Positions 1-7,199 of a stretch of DNA of 64,000 nucleotides are shown one piece after another. The translations under genes were made by a program, and so were the position numbers. The notes beneath the pieces are model-generated. The model saw only the letters and a list, made by a program, of their open reading frames with translations, was not told where the DNA came from and searched no databases. The DNA comes from JAVBUY01 sp031552735 (GTDB lineage Bacteria; Bacillota; Clostridia; Christensenellales; Aristaeellaceae). The stretch lies in assembly GCA_031552735.1 (NCBI GenBank), contig JAVBMF010000005.1, forward strand, positions 1 through 64,000, in the 5' to 3' direction. Each line of letters begins with the position of its first letter. Position 1 is the first letter of the stretch.

Positions 1-2
1 GC

Positions 3-32
3 GAGATCGTGTCGGTGTACCGCACAAAATAA
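3..32 (+). CDS. C-terminal end of an unidentified gene (partial)
   Basis: The window starts inside a reading frame whose last nine codons read E-I-V-S-V-Y-R-T-K before a TAA at 30-32. A strong terminator follows 17 bases later, which supports a real gene end. The visible piece is too short to assign a family. Confidence 0.45.
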   Translation, partial: EIVSVYRTK

Positions 33-49
33 GACGAGCAAAAGGAAGA

Positions 50-79
50 AACCGTTCCTAAAAACTAGGAACGGTTTTT
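50..79 (+). terminator. Intrinsic terminator of the upstream gene
   Basis: A perfect 11-bp stem (AACCGTTCCTA at 50-60 and TAGGAACGGTT at 66-76) with a 5-base loop runs into a five-T tract at 75-79. Confidence 0.9.
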
Positions 80-83
80 GTGT

Positions 84-390
84 GAGCCCGGCGCAGCGCC
101 GACACCGCGAGAGGGCAGCGATCCGTCGCCAAACCAACCAAAGGCGGCGCAGCGATGCCCTATCGCTAGGAGACGCAAGCCGGGCGACCGAGGCGTATTG
201 GCAATACGTCGAAGAGCCCGGCGCAGCGCCGACACCGCGAGAGGGCGTTGATCCGCTGCCAAACCAACCAAAGGCGGCGCAGCGATGCCCTATCGCTAGG
301 AGACGCAAGCCGGGCGAACGAGGCGTATTGGCAATACGTCGAGGAGCCCGGCGCAGCGCCGACACCGCGAGAGGGCGTTGATCCGTCGCC
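84..390. repeat. 130-bp tandem repeat, 2.4 copies
   Basis: Units start at 84, 214 and 344, giving an exact 130-bp period. The first two copies differ at only a few bases, for example AGCGAT against GTTGAT and GTCGCC against GCTGCC. The third copy is truncated after about 47 bases and its last base is the first base of the stop codon of the next minus-strand gene. Each unit holds short inverted repeats: CGGCGC-A-GCGCCG, GCGAT-gccct-ATCGC and CGTATT-ggc-AATACG. The array fills the space between two convergent genes, a typical site for REP-like elements. Open frames inside it are repeat artefacts. I do not recognise the family. Confidence 0.85.
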
Positions 391-590
391 TAATCCTTGA
401 CGATCTCGCGGTCGCGGAACAGCAAAGTAATGCACCACAGCCCGGCCGCGCCAACCAGCCCGTACACAATGCGGCTGATGACGGCGGCTTGCCCGCCAAA
501 GAGAAAAGCAACGAGGTCAAACTGGAACAGACCAACCAACCCCCAATTGATGGCGCCAATAATCGCCAAGAGCAGCGACAAACGATCCAT
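390..590 (-). CDS. DUF378 family small membrane protein
   Basis: This 66-residue protein has two hydrophobic segments, at about residues 4-22 and 32-58. The first contains the signature A-I-N-W-G-L-V-G-L, which is typical of the DUF378 (YuzA-like) family of small bacterial inner-membrane proteins. The family function is unknown. The start is the ATG at 590, which follows an AGGAGG ribosome binding site at the right distance; the longer frame upstream has no such site. The stop codon abuts the truncated third copy of the 130-bp repeat. No partner gene is evident. Confidence 0.8.
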   Translation of the reverse strand: MDRLSLLLAIIGAINWGLVGLFQFDLVAFLFGGQAAVISRIVYGLVGAAGLWCITLLFRDREIVKD

Positions 591-662
591 GATATTCCTC
601 CTAGTGATTTTGTGATTTGCCCTAGTATGCCAAGGGCTGGAATCTTTCATGCAACCGCACAC

Positions 663-687
663 AAAAAAATCGCCGCGAAATGCGGCG
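663..687 (-). terminator. Hairpin with T tract on the minus strand
   Basis: CGCCGC (671-676) and GCGGCG (682-687) form a stem, and the A tract at 663-669 reads as seven T on the minus strand. It lies upstream of both neighbouring genes, so the transcript it ends is unclear. It may stop leftward readthrough from the minus-strand gene at 1293-1595. Confidence 0.45.
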
Positions 688-790
688 AATGCTGTTTGAC
701 ACGCGCACACCTACCGCGCGCATTCCTCCGGCGAAGGCGCGGGCGCAGGCAGTGGACAATCCGTGCTATACTGATCGCGAGGTGAATGTC

Positions 791-1264
791 TTGACCGGCA
801 TACGACAACTCCAGCGCGTGCTTCTGTGGATCTCCGGTGCACTGGCCATACCATTGGCACTGGCACTGCTGGGTAGCTGGGTGCTCGACCAATTTGGGTG
901 CGCTTATCGCGCATGGATGAACTGGGCCATGTGCTGGTGCGGCATTCTGCTGTGCGCTTTGTTGATCGCTGTCGCAAGCATACAGATCGGCTACATCCAT
1001 CACAGCGAGACGCGCGAGCCAAGCGGCTGCGGTTGCATGACCATTGCAGGGGTTCTGCTCGCGCTGGAAGCCCTGGTCGTGCTCACGCTCTTTATTGGCC
1101 GCACACGCTATGAGGCGGATTTGATCACCATCCAGGGAAAAAGCTATGTGATCGAGCATGAGAGCGTCGTGATCAAAGATTTTTACAACGCTTACGAATA
1201 CCGCAACTTCCTCTGGCGCGGCCCGTCTGTCGAGGGTCTGCCCGGGCTGCCGAACAGCCATTAG
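791..1264 (+). CDS. Small membrane protein, paralogue of the 1692-2165 product
   Basis: This 157-residue protein is unrecognised. It has three hydrophobic segments, at about residues 10-32, 40-64 and 78-98, then a polar C-terminal part. I chose the TTG at 791: GCGAGG sits 8 bases upstream, and from this codon the protein aligns end to end with its neighbour at 1692-2165, which is also exactly 157 residues. Both carry Q-F-G-C-A-Y at the same position, residues 34-39, and a C-terminal block of the form EYR-x-FLW(R/K)GP-x-x-EG. A TATACT-like -10 lies at 767-772 but no good -35 is visible. The conserved C-terminal block suggests a shared binding or structural role. This is inference only. Confidence 0.7.
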   Translation: MTGIRQLQRVLLWISGALAIPLALALLGSWVLDQFGCAYRAWMNWAMCWCGILLCALLIAVASIQIGYIHHSETREPSGCGCMTIAGVLLALEALVVLTLFIGRTRYEADLITIQGKSYVIEHESVVIKDFYNAYEYRNFLWRGPSVEGLPGLPNSH

Positions 1265-1292
1265 CGCCACCTGACGAAAACGCCGCGCGATA

Positions 1293-1595
1293 TCAGGCAT
1301 CCATCAACGGATTCCTCGGGCGGCTCTTTTTTTGATCCTCGGGCTGTATCAGCTCGATCTCCAGCCGGGTGAAGGCGATGGGTTCGACAAAGTGATCCTG
1401 TGTAAAGTGCGTGCGCAAAAACTGCTCGTACTCGCGCTGGTGCTTGCCCAGCCAGATCGGCCTGGGCACATCCATGCGGCGGCAAATCTCCATCAGCGCG
1501 CGCTGCGGGTCAGACGGATCGCAAGGCTCCGTGCCGCTGTCGATCACGCGCTGTCCCTTGACCTTGCGCACCCACAGGCGGTTCTCATCGGCCAT
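1293..1595 (-). CDS. Small conserved hypothetical protein
   Basis: This 100-residue soluble protein has no signal peptide or membrane segment and no domain I can name. It is rich in Arg, Asp and Glu, with a central block I-C-R-R-M-D-V-P-R-P-I-W-L-G-K-H and a C-terminal segment around R-L-E-I-E-L. The upstream ATG at 1601 is only one base from GGGAGG, whereas the ATG at 1595 is 7 bases away, so 1595 is preferred. The gene lies on the opposite strand between two paralogous membrane protein genes. No function is proposed. Confidence 0.65.
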   Translation of the reverse strand: MADENRLWVRKVKGQRVIDSGTEPCDPSDPQRALMEICRRMDVPRPIWLGKHQREYEQFLRTHFTQDHFVEPIAFTRLEIELIQPEDQKKSRPRNPLMDA

Positions 1596-1635
1596 GCGCA
1601 TCCCTCCCTTGCTGATTTGCCTATTATCGCAGGTT

Positions 1636-1663
1636 TTGCCCCGGCGCGCAAGTGTGGTATACT
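1636..1663 (+). promoter_or_regulatory. Promoter of the 1692-2165 gene
   Basis: TTGCCC at 1636-1641 and TATACT at 1658-1663 are separated by 16 bases. The predicted transcript start lies about 22 bases before the ATG. Confidence 0.6.
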
Positions 1664-1691
1664 GATATGACCAATTCATGGGAGGTCTTTG

Positions 1692-2165
1692 ATGCGCGGC
1701 GTCACGTCCTTTTTGCGTTGTCTCCGAACGATCATCCTCGCTCTGGCTTCACTGCTGGGGTTGCTGTGCGCCGGTGCGCTGGTGTTGGCGCAGTTCGGTT
1801 GCGCGTACCGCTGCTGGGTGAGCTATGTGGCACTTGGCGCGGGGGTGCTGCTGGCGCTGGCACTGATCACCTATTTCCCCGCGAAAGCCTTTCTTCCCCG
1901 CACCGATAAATCCATGCGCGGCAACATCCTGCGCTGCGTTGGCCTCAGCGTACCGCTGGCGCTCGTGGCAGGCTTTTTGCTTGCATTTTTCCTGATGTTT
2001 TATTGGACGACCGACGAGGTGCAAGTGACCCGCCACAACGGCCAGCCCGTCGTTATCGAGAGCTATTCGCAGTGGTTCCGCGCCACCGAGTACCGCCTGT
2101 ATGAATATCGCACATTCCTGTGGAAGGGGCCGCTGATTGAGGGCGCGGCATGGTATGGCCTGTAG
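1692..2165 (+). CDS. Small membrane protein, paralogue of the 791-1264 product
   Basis: This 157-residue membrane protein has three hydrophobic segments, at about residues 11-35, 41-60 and 76-100, followed by a roughly 55-residue polar tail. It is the same length as the product of 791-1264 and shares Q-F-G-C-A-Y-R and the tail motif Y-R-T-F-L-W-K-G-P with it. The start is the ATG at 1692 after GGGAGG. The in-frame TTG just before it lacks proper spacing. The tail, with its conserved Tyr and Trp residues, could lie outside the membrane, but the topology is not certain. The function is unknown. A local duplication later split by the minus-strand gene at 1293-1595 is the simplest history. Confidence 0.7.
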   Translation: MRGVTSFLRCLRTIILALASLLGLLCAGALVLAQFGCAYRCWVSYVALGAGVLLALALITYFPAKAFLPRTDKSMRGNILRCVGLSVPLALVAGFLLAFFLMFYWTTDEVQVTRHNGQPVVIESYSQWFRATEYRLYEYRTFLWKGPLIEGAAWYGL

Positions 2166-2183
2166 CGACCACTATAACTGGTA

Positions 2184-2212
2184 TTGCCACATCGCCTCCA
2201 CCGCGATATAAT
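2184..2212 (+). promoter_or_regulatory. Promoter of the walJ-rlmH gene run
   Basis: TTGCCA at 2184-2189 and a perfect TATAAT at 2207-2212 are separated by 17 bases. It lies about 42 bases upstream of the walJ start. Confidence 0.8.
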
Positions 2213-2254
2213 GTAGGTTATGGTACTTATTTTATTGCATGAGGGAGTACACAC

Positions 2255-3052
2255 ATGCCGCTTGTCTTTTGTCCGCTGTTCAGCGGTTCTTCGGGCAACG
2301 CGCTGTATATCGGCACGGAGCGCACGCATATCCTAATCGACGCGGGCATGCCCGCCAAAGCGCTGTCACAGGCGCTGGACAGCATCGGCGTTTCGCCCGC
2401 GTCGCTCAGCGGCATTCTCATTACACACGAGCACAGCGACCACATCCGGGGCGCGGGCGCGCTCAGCCGTCAGTTTGATCTGCCGGTGTATGCCAACGAG
2501 GGCACCTGGGGCGCAATGGAGGTTAAGTTGGGGCTGATCGCGCCCAAGAACCAGCGCATCTTTCTGACCGGACAGGATTTCTACATCGACGAGCTGGGCA
2601 TCGCGCCCTTTGCCATCCCTCACGACACGGCGGAACCGGTTGGGTTCGCGGTGCACGCGCACGGGCGCAAGGTAGCCATCGCCACCGACCTAGGGCACAT
2701 CCACTCGACTTGGCTCAACGCGGTGGCCGGGGCCGAAGTGCTGCTGCTGGAATCCAACCACGACCTGTCGATGCTGGAACGCGGCCCGTATCCGCGCTAC
2801 CTCAAGCAGCGCATCGGCGGGCGCAAAGGGCACTTGTCCAACGAGGACTGCGGCAAGGCGCTGTGCCAGCTGGCGCAGTCCGGCGTGCGCCATTGTGTGC
2901 TGGGGCACCTCAGCCACGAAAACAACCTGCCCGAGCTGGCGTATGCCACCGTGCGCGACGCGCTGGCCGCGCAGGGCATCCGCTGCGGCGACGATATTTC
3001 GCTGGACATGGCGTGGCGCGACCGGGTTGGCACGCGCTATGCCATCACATGA
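2255..3052 (+). CDS. walJ: WalJ/YycJ metallo-beta-lactamase-fold hydrolase
   Basis: This 265-residue protein has the metallo-beta-lactamase fold. The zinc-binding motif T-H-E-H-S-D-H is at residues 57-63, and an N-terminal S-G-S-S-G-N block matches the WalJ/YycJ group. Later ligands appear as P-H-D (near 124), T-D-L-G-H and G-H-L-S-H-E-N. YycJ-type proteins are cytoplasmic and are linked to wall metabolism and coordination of replication with division. In many Bacillota the gene sits near walRK and the rlmH gene. Here rlmH lies two genes downstream, but no two-component system is visible. The ATG at 2255 follows GAGGGAG. Length and motifs are normal for the family. Confidence 0.9.
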   Translation: MPLVFCPLFSGSSGNALYIGTERTHILIDAGMPAKALSQALDSIGVSPASLSGILITHEHSDHIRGAGALSRQFDLPVYANEGTWGAMEVKLGLIAPKNQRIFLTGQDFYIDELGIAPFAIPHDTAEPVGFAVHAHGRKVAIATDLGHIHSTWLNAVAGAEVLLLESNHDLSMLERGPYPRYLKQRIGGRKGHLSNEDCGKALCQLAQSGVRHCVLGHLSHENNLPELAYATVRDALAAQGIRCGDDISLDMAWRDRVGTRYAIT

Positions 3053-3069
3053 TTCAGGAGGGTACGCTA

Positions 3070-4086
3070 TTGCAAACCAATCTGCCCGAAGAGCTTGAGC
3101 ACGCATCGCAGGCACCATCCGGCCTGCCGCGCCCTGACGCGGCGATCGCGCTGGTATTCCTGCTGGCCATCCACATGGGGCGAAACGTCATTGCGACGAT
3201 CCTGTATTTTGTGCTGCCGGAATCGCTCGGCCAGAATGCGCAGTATGTGGCCATGCTGATCCAGCAACTGCTGATCTTCGCACTGCCCATCGCGCTATAC
3301 TACCGCGCGCGCCCCACACACCTGCTGTCGGTGCGCAGGCGCAGGCTGTCCGCGCACGCCATGGTGGGCATCGTGGTGGCGGCGACGCTGGGTGTGTTCG
3401 TGCTGAACCTGCTCAACGCGTGGTGGCTGGTGCTGCTCGATCATCTGCACATCCCGATCACCGAATCGGCGCTGCCGGTGCCGGACAATCTCCTCACGCT
3501 GGTGCTGTCCATTGTCGTGATCGCCGCCGCCCCCGCGCTTTTCGAAGAAGTGCTGTGCCGTGGTTTTTTGTTCTCGGCGCTGGAAACGCGCGGCACCTGG
3601 CGCGCCGCAGTGCTCAGCGGTCTGCTATTCAGCCTGCTGCATGTGCAGTACGCGGCGCTGCCCGCGCATCTGGTGCTCGGGCTGGTGCTGGGGCTGGTGA
3701 TGGTCGGCTTTGACTCCATCTGGGCGGCAATGCTCTATCACTTTATCCACAATGCCATCACCATGCTGGCCGCGTATTATACCGCGCGCTACGCAACCAT
3801 CACCGGCACGGAGGAAATTTTGCAAAGCGGCATTGTGCCCTCCGTCGCGGAAATGCAGACGACACTGGTGCCTATGCTGTGCATGGCGGCGGTGGCCGTG
3901 GCCATGCTGCTTTGGCCGATGCGCGCGCTAAAGGGCAAGACCGAACTGCCGCGCATACGTCCGGCCGAACAACCGCGCCTGTCGCGCCCCGCCAGCGTGC
4001 TGCTGGGGCTGATCCTGACCCTGCTGATATCCATCTATTTGTTTTCCATGATGACCGCGATGCGCACCGGTGCGGGCGCGCTATGA
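3070..4086 (+). CDS. CPBP family intramembrane metalloprotease
   Basis: This 338-residue multi-spanning protein carries the CPBP (CAAX protease and bacteriocin-processing, Abi) signatures: F-E-E-V-L-C-R-G at about 158-165 (Glu-Glu-x3-Arg) and a histidine at about 191 in L-L-H-V-Q. A second conserved block, F-I-H-N-A-I-T, follows in a later helix. Such proteins are predicted intramembrane metal-dependent proteases; their bacterial substrates are mostly unknown. I chose the TTG at 3070 because AGGAGG lies 8 bases upstream. An ATG at 3049 would overlap the walJ stop and lacks a site. Its stop overlaps the rlmH start (ATGA), so the two are translationally coupled. Confidence 0.85.
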   Translation: MQTNLPEELEHASQAPSGLPRPDAAIALVFLLAIHMGRNVIATILYFVLPESLGQNAQYVAMLIQQLLIFALPIALYYRARPTHLLSVRRRRLSAHAMVGIVVAATLGVFVLNLLNAWWLVLLDHLHIPITESALPVPDNLLTLVLSIVVIAAAPALFEEVLCRGFLFSALETRGTWRAAVLSGLLFSLLHVQYAALPAHLVLGLVLGLVMVGFDSIWAAMLYHFIHNAITMLAAYYTARYATITGTEEILQSGIVPSVAEMQTTLVPMLCMAAVAVAMLLWPMRALKGKTELPRIRPAEQPRLSRPASVLLGLILTLLISIYLFSMMTAMRTGAGAL

Positions 4087-4559
4087 ATATCGCGGTGCTC
4101 AGCGTAGGCAAATTGCGCGAGAAATATTATCTGGACGCCGCAAGCGAATATCGCAAGCGGCTGAGCCGATTTGGTACGTTCGACAGTGTCGAGGTGCCCG
4201 ATTTGCCTGAACCGGCCAATAGCTCCGACGCGCTGGAGAAAGTCCTGCGCGATCGCGAGGCGGAGCGGTTGCTACGCGAAATCCGGCCGGGCGACTACGT
4301 GATCGCGCTGTGCATCGAGGGCAAGCCGAGCACCTCCGAGGCATTGGCGGAGCGGCTGTCCGCGCTGGAGATGCAGGGGCGCCGCATCGTGTTTGTGATC
4401 GGCGGCTCGCTGGGCTTAGGCGAGGCGCTGACCGAGCGCGCCGACCACAAGCTGTCGCTCTCGCCCATGACCTTTCCGCATCAGTTGGCGCGCGTCATGC
4501 TGTGGGAGCAGCTGTACCGGGCGATGAAAATCCGCGCGCACGAGCGTTATCACAAATAA
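4083..4559 (+). CDS. rlmH: 23S rRNA pseudouridine-1915 N3-methyltransferase
   Basis: RlmH methylates pseudouridine 1915 in helix 69 of 23S rRNA, using S-adenosylmethionine, on assembled 70S ribosomes. The 158-residue product has the usual family length. It shows the SPOUT-type SAM-binding knot: F-V-I-G-G-S-L-G-L-G at residues 104-113 and L-S-L-S-P-M-T-F-P-H-Q-L at about 124-135, ending in the typical basic R-A-H-E-R-Y-H-K tail. The ATG at 4083 overlaps the stop of the CPBP gene. The walJ-CPBP-rlmH order suggests one transcript from the promoter at 2184. Confidence 0.95.
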   Translation: MNIAVLSVGKLREKYYLDAASEYRKRLSRFGTFDSVEVPDLPEPANSSDALEKVLRDREAERLLREIRPGDYVIALCIEGKPSTSEALAERLSALEMQGRRIVFVIGGSLGLGEALTERADHKLSLSPMTFPHQLARVMLWEQLYRAMKIRAHERYHK

Positions 4560-4572
4560 GGAGGAGATTCAG

Positions 4573-5199
4573 ATGAAGGTATTGGCCATCAACGGCAGCC
4601 CGCACGCATCGGGCACCACCGCCACCGCGCTGCGGCTGGTCACCGCCGAACTGGTGGATCAGCAGATCGAGGTGGAGATTGTGCAGGTTGGGCATCAGGC
4701 CATCCACGGCTGTATCGCCTGCGGCAAGTGCAGCCAGCCCGGCGCGCACGGCTGCATGGCGTTTCCGGAGGACGCGGTCAACGCCTGCATTGAGAAAAGC
4801 CGGGAATGCGACGGCATCTTGCTGGCCAGCCCGGTGTACTATGGGGGCATCTCCGGCACGATGAAGTGCTTCTTGGATCGCTTTTTCTACGCCGGCGCGC
4901 GGCTGAAATACAAAGTCGGCGCGTCGTTTGTGTGCCTGCGCCGCTCGGGCGGGACCGAGGCGCTGCACCAGCTGCACAACTACCTGCACTTGGCCAAAGT
5001 AGCCATCGCGCCCTCGCAGTATTGGCCGGTGATCCACGGCAACAACAGCCAAGAAGTCTTGCAGGACGCAGAAGGCGTGCAGATTTTGCAAACACTGGGG
5101 CGCAACATGGCCTGGGCAATGCTCAGCCTGGCCGAAGGCGGCAAGGCTGTGCCCCAACCGCCCAAGCAGACGCGCGTCAGAACAAACTTTATCCGCTAG
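4573..5199 (+). CDS. Flavodoxin-fold NAD(P)H-dependent FMN reductase family protein
   Basis: This 208-residue protein has a flavodoxin-like fold. The N-terminal phosphate-binding stretch V-L-A-I-N-G-S-P-H-A-S-G-T-T is at residues 3-16, and S-P-V-Y-Y-G-G-I-S-G is an FMN-isoalloxazine contact loop. A cysteine cluster (C47, C50, C53, C61) in H-G-C-I-A-C-G-K-C is typical of the iron-sulfur flavoprotein/NADPH-dependent FMN reductase group of anaerobes. It probably transfers electrons in the cytoplasm; the partner is not known. An AAGGAGGAG site precedes the ATG, and the gene lies 13 bases after rlmH, so it is probably cotranscribed. Confidence 0.8.
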   Translation: MKVLAINGSPHASGTTATALRLVTAELVDQQIEVEIVQVGHQAIHGCIACGKCSQPGAHGCMAFPEDAVNACIEKSRECDGILLASPVYYGGISGTMKCFLDRFFYAGARLKYKVGASFVCLRRSGGTEALHQLHNYLHLAKVAIAPSQYWPVIHGNNSQEVLQDAEGVQILQTLGRNMAWAMLSLAEGGKAVPQPPKQTRVRTNFIR

Positions 5200-5209
5200 A
5201 GGTGAGCCC

Positions 5210-5509
5210 ATGGATATGAAGCTGTTTGCGATGTTCATTGAGCGCAGCAAAACCTACAACAAGATGACCAAAGCGGTGGTGGACCGGCACGTCGCCAACC
5301 TGAGAAATCTGGACGACAGCGGCAGACTGGCGTACTGCGGGGTCTTTCAGGGATATCCCGGCGTCGCGGGCATGGTCATCCTCCGCGCCGATAGCTACGA
5401 GCAAGCCGACGCGCTGTGCAAGCTGGAACCGCTGGTGGTCGAGGGGTACGCCACCTACAAGCTGTATGCATTCCAGCAGGCGAATCGGGAGAATAATTTC
5501 TTGCTGTAA
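5210..5509 (+). CDS. YCII-like (YciI) family protein
   Basis: This 99-residue soluble protein resembles the YCII/muconolactone-isomerase-like ferredoxin fold. It has an N-terminal M-K-L-F-A-M-F strand, the block V-D-R-H-V-A-N-L, then G-R-L-A-Y-C-G-V-F and A-D-A-L-C-K-L-E-P-L-V-V-E-G-Y-A-T-Y-K. The family is common but biochemically poorly defined. The gene starts 10 bases after the flavodoxin-fold gene and is followed by a terminator, so it closes the walJ transcription unit. Assignment rests on overall pattern rather than a catalytic motif. Confidence 0.65.
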   Translation: MDMKLFAMFIERSKTYNKMTKAVVDRHVANLRNLDDSGRLAYCGVFQGYPGVAGMVILRADSYEQADALCKLEPLVVEGYATYKLYAFQQANRENNFLL

Positions 5510-5513
5510 ATCA

Positions 5514-5538
5514 AAACCACCCGCTAAGCGGGTGGTTT
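5514..5538. terminator. Bidirectional terminator between convergent genes
   Basis: AAACCACCCGC (5514-5524) pairs perfectly with GCGGGTGGTTT (5528-5538) around a 3-base loop. Its T-rich ends serve both the 5210-5509 gene and the minus-strand gene at 5554-5838. Confidence 0.85.
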
Positions 5539-5553
5539 GATTGTATCTATGGG

Positions 5554-5838
5554 TCAGTCAATCGGTGCAGCGGCGGGTACTTCGTTCACCACCAGCTCGC
5601 CATAGCTTTCACTTTCGCCGCCTTCTTCGCTGATGGCCTGTTCACCCAGCGCGTTCTCGTCGTGCTCGCCTTGTTCCGGAATGACCGGTTGGGTGGGCGT
5701 GGCGGTCACTTGCAGCCCGTCGGTCAGCAGCGGATCTGCCACGGGGGCGCGCTGGAGGTTGAGTACGATGATCGTGCCAACGACGACAATCAACAGCGCA
5801 GCCAGTATAATCAACATGATTTTGCGTTCTCTGTTCAT
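5554..5838 (-). CDS. Membrane-anchored hypothetical protein
   Basis: This 94-residue protein has a short basic N-terminus (M-N-R-E-R-K), one hydrophobic helix at about residues 7-26, and an acidic, Pro/Thr/Glu-rich extracytoplasmic tail ending in P-A-A-A-P-I-D. It is a single-pass anchor with a probably disordered tail. No enzymatic motif is present and I do not recognise a family. It follows hpf on the same strand by about 30 bases, with GGAGGAAACCC before its ATG, so it may share the hpf transcript. Confidence 0.6.
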   Translation of the reverse strand: MNRERKIMLIILAALLIVVVGTIIVLNLQRAPVADPLLTDGLQVTATPTQPVIPEQGEHDENALGEQAISEEGGESESYGELVVNEVPAAAPID

Positions 5839-5869
5839 GGGTTTCCTCCTGCGCTGTGCGCGTGTCGCG

Positions 5870-6433
5870 TTACATGGAGATCAGTTCGATCAGGCCGTAG
5901 TCGCCGTCATTGCGGCGGTACGCGGTGCAGACCGAGCCGGTTTCCGCGTTGTGGAAGGTAAAGAAACTATGTCCCAGCATGTCCATTTGCAGCAGTGCAT
6001 CCGGTACGCTCATGGGCTTGGAGGCATAGCGCTTGACCTTGACCACCTTAAAGTCGCTCTCGTCACCCGCCAGTTCGTTCACATCGTCGATGGTCATCGG
6101 TTCGGGGATTGGCGTAGGTTCCTGGCGCAGGTTACGGCTCAGGCGGGTTTTGTGCTTCTTGATCTGCCGCTCCAATATATCCATGCCCTTATCGAGTGCA
6201 GGCAAGGCGCTTTCGCGCTCCTCATTCTCGGTGCGGAACTGATGTCCCGCATAGGGCATATTGATCTCCACCTTGAAAATGCGCTTGTTCTCGGACACTT
6301 TGACGGTCAGTGCGGAGGCGTCCTCTTCTTCATGGCGATAGTAGGCATCCAACCGCTGGTGGATCTTCTTTTCCATTGTTTTCAGGACATCCTCGGTCAG
6401 TCGTGCATCCTTGGTCATCATTCGGACGATCAT
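5870..6433 (-). CDS. hpf: Ribosome hibernation promoting factor, long form
   Basis: HPF binds the 30S subunit at the mRNA/tRNA channel and, in its long form, dimerises ribosomes into inactive 100S particles during slow growth. The 187-residue length and two-domain layout fit the long form. An N-terminal S30AE-type domain spans about residues 1-100 (K-R-I-F-K-V-E-I-N and H-Q-F-R-T-E-N-E-E-R). A Pro/Glu linker leads to a C-terminal dimerisation domain at about 130-187 with V-K-V-K-R-Y-A-S-K-P-M-S and the ending G-L-I-E-L-I. AAGGAGG precedes the ATG. The roughly 60-base leader can form a GC-rich hairpin from two GGCGCGCC palindromes at 6461-6477. Confidence 0.95.
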   Translation of the reverse strand: MIVRMMTKDARLTEDVLKTMEKKIHQRLDAYYRHEEEDASALTVKVSENKRIFKVEINMPYAGHQFRTENEERESALPALDKGMDILERQIKKHKTRLSRNLRQEPTPIPEPMTIDDVNELAGDESDFKVVKVKRYASKPMSVPDALLQMDMLGHSFFTFHNAETGSVCTAYRRNDGDYGLIELISM

Positions 6434-6502
6434 GCAAAAACCTCCTTCGTGGCATTTTCTGGCGCGCCCGGCGCGCCTCCTTCTTCTCTTTTCCTTACCT
6501 GT

Positions 6503-6531
6503 ATTATAACACGCTTGCCCGGATGTGACCA
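6503..6531 (-). promoter_or_regulatory. Promoter of hpf
   Basis: On the minus strand, TGGTCA (6526-6531) and a perfect TATAAT (6503-6508) are separated by 17 bases. The -35 is weak. Confidence 0.6.
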
Positions 6532-6595
6532 GAGCAAAACTTCCGTTGGATATTTTTTCATGATCCGCCGATTTTCCAATCTTTTGCTGATTCCG

Positions 6596-6624
6596 TTGAT
6601 TTGCATTTCACGATACGTTATACT
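6596..6624 (+). promoter_or_regulatory. Promoter of the V4R-diguanylate cyclase pair
   Basis: TTGATT at 6596-6601 and TATACT at 6619-6624 are separated by 17 bases. The V4R gene starts about 31 bases after the predicted transcript start. Confidence 0.7.
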
Positions 6625-6661
6625 ATGTGTGGTTTTCCCTATCTCCGAGGAGGGCATGCAC

Positions 6662-7177
6662 ATGCGAAAGTACATATTTCATCCGGACCTGCTGGGAAAC
6701 ATCGAAGAAGGCCGCCCCAATCTGGGCGCGACCGTGGATCTGGATGTGTACCGGCTGATGCAGTTTACGCTGCGCGACGCGATCGAGTCCGAGCTCGGCA
6801 CGGAAATGGCCGACAAACTATTCTACAAAGCGGGCAAGCTGGCCGGTGTGGCGTTTTATCGCCAGCACATTGGCGAGGTGGATTCGCTGGATGATTTCGT
6901 GCGCAAGTTGCAGCGTGCGTTGCGCGATAAACGCGTGGGCATTCTGCGCATCGAGGAGGCCAAACTCGACGAAGGCAAGATTGTGCTGACCGTCGATGAG
7001 GATTTGGATTGTTCCGGTCTGCCCGAGCTGGACTATGAAATCTGCGTGTACGACGAGGGATTTGTCGCCGGGCTGCTGGAATGCGGCACCAACCAGAAAT
7101 GGTCTGCCAAGGAAATCGACTGCTGGTGCACCGGAGACCGCACCTGCCGCTTCCTGGCGCAGCGTCAGGATACGTGA
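6662..7177 (+). CDS. V4R (4-vinyl reductase) domain sensor protein
   Basis: This 171-residue protein matches the V4R domain, a small-molecule-binding fold found in regulators and in bacteriochlorophyll and hydrocarbon-sensing proteins. The diagnostic C-terminal cysteine pattern is C-W-C-T-G-D-R-T-C-R-F (C154, C156, C162), preceded by G-F-V-A-G-L-L-E-C. No membrane segment is present, so it is cytoplasmic. The ATG at 6662 is preferred over the one at 6656 because GAGGAGGG is 7 bases away. A diguanylate cyclase gene without an obvious sensor domain follows after about 22 bases, so the V4R protein may sense a ligand and control it. That partnership is inference. Confidence 0.8.
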   Translation: MRKYIFHPDLLGNIEEGRPNLGATVDLDVYRLMQFTLRDAIESELGTEMADKLFYKAGKLAGVAFYRQHIGEVDSLDDFVRKLQRALRDKRVGILRIEEAKLDEGKIVLTVDEDLDCSGLPELDYEICVYDEGFVAGLLECGTNQKWSAKEIDCWCTGDRTCRFLAQRQDT

Positions 7178-7199
7178 CGCACACTGCGAATGAAAGGCG

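Noticed and set aside
84..390. Possible CRISPR array
   Set aside because: The units are contiguous 130-bp copies with no unique spacers and no cas genes nearby.
82..440. Overlapping open frames of 70-100 codons on both strands within the repeat array
   Set aside because: They arise from the 130-bp repeat, have no ribosome binding sites and repeat the same peptide in each unit.
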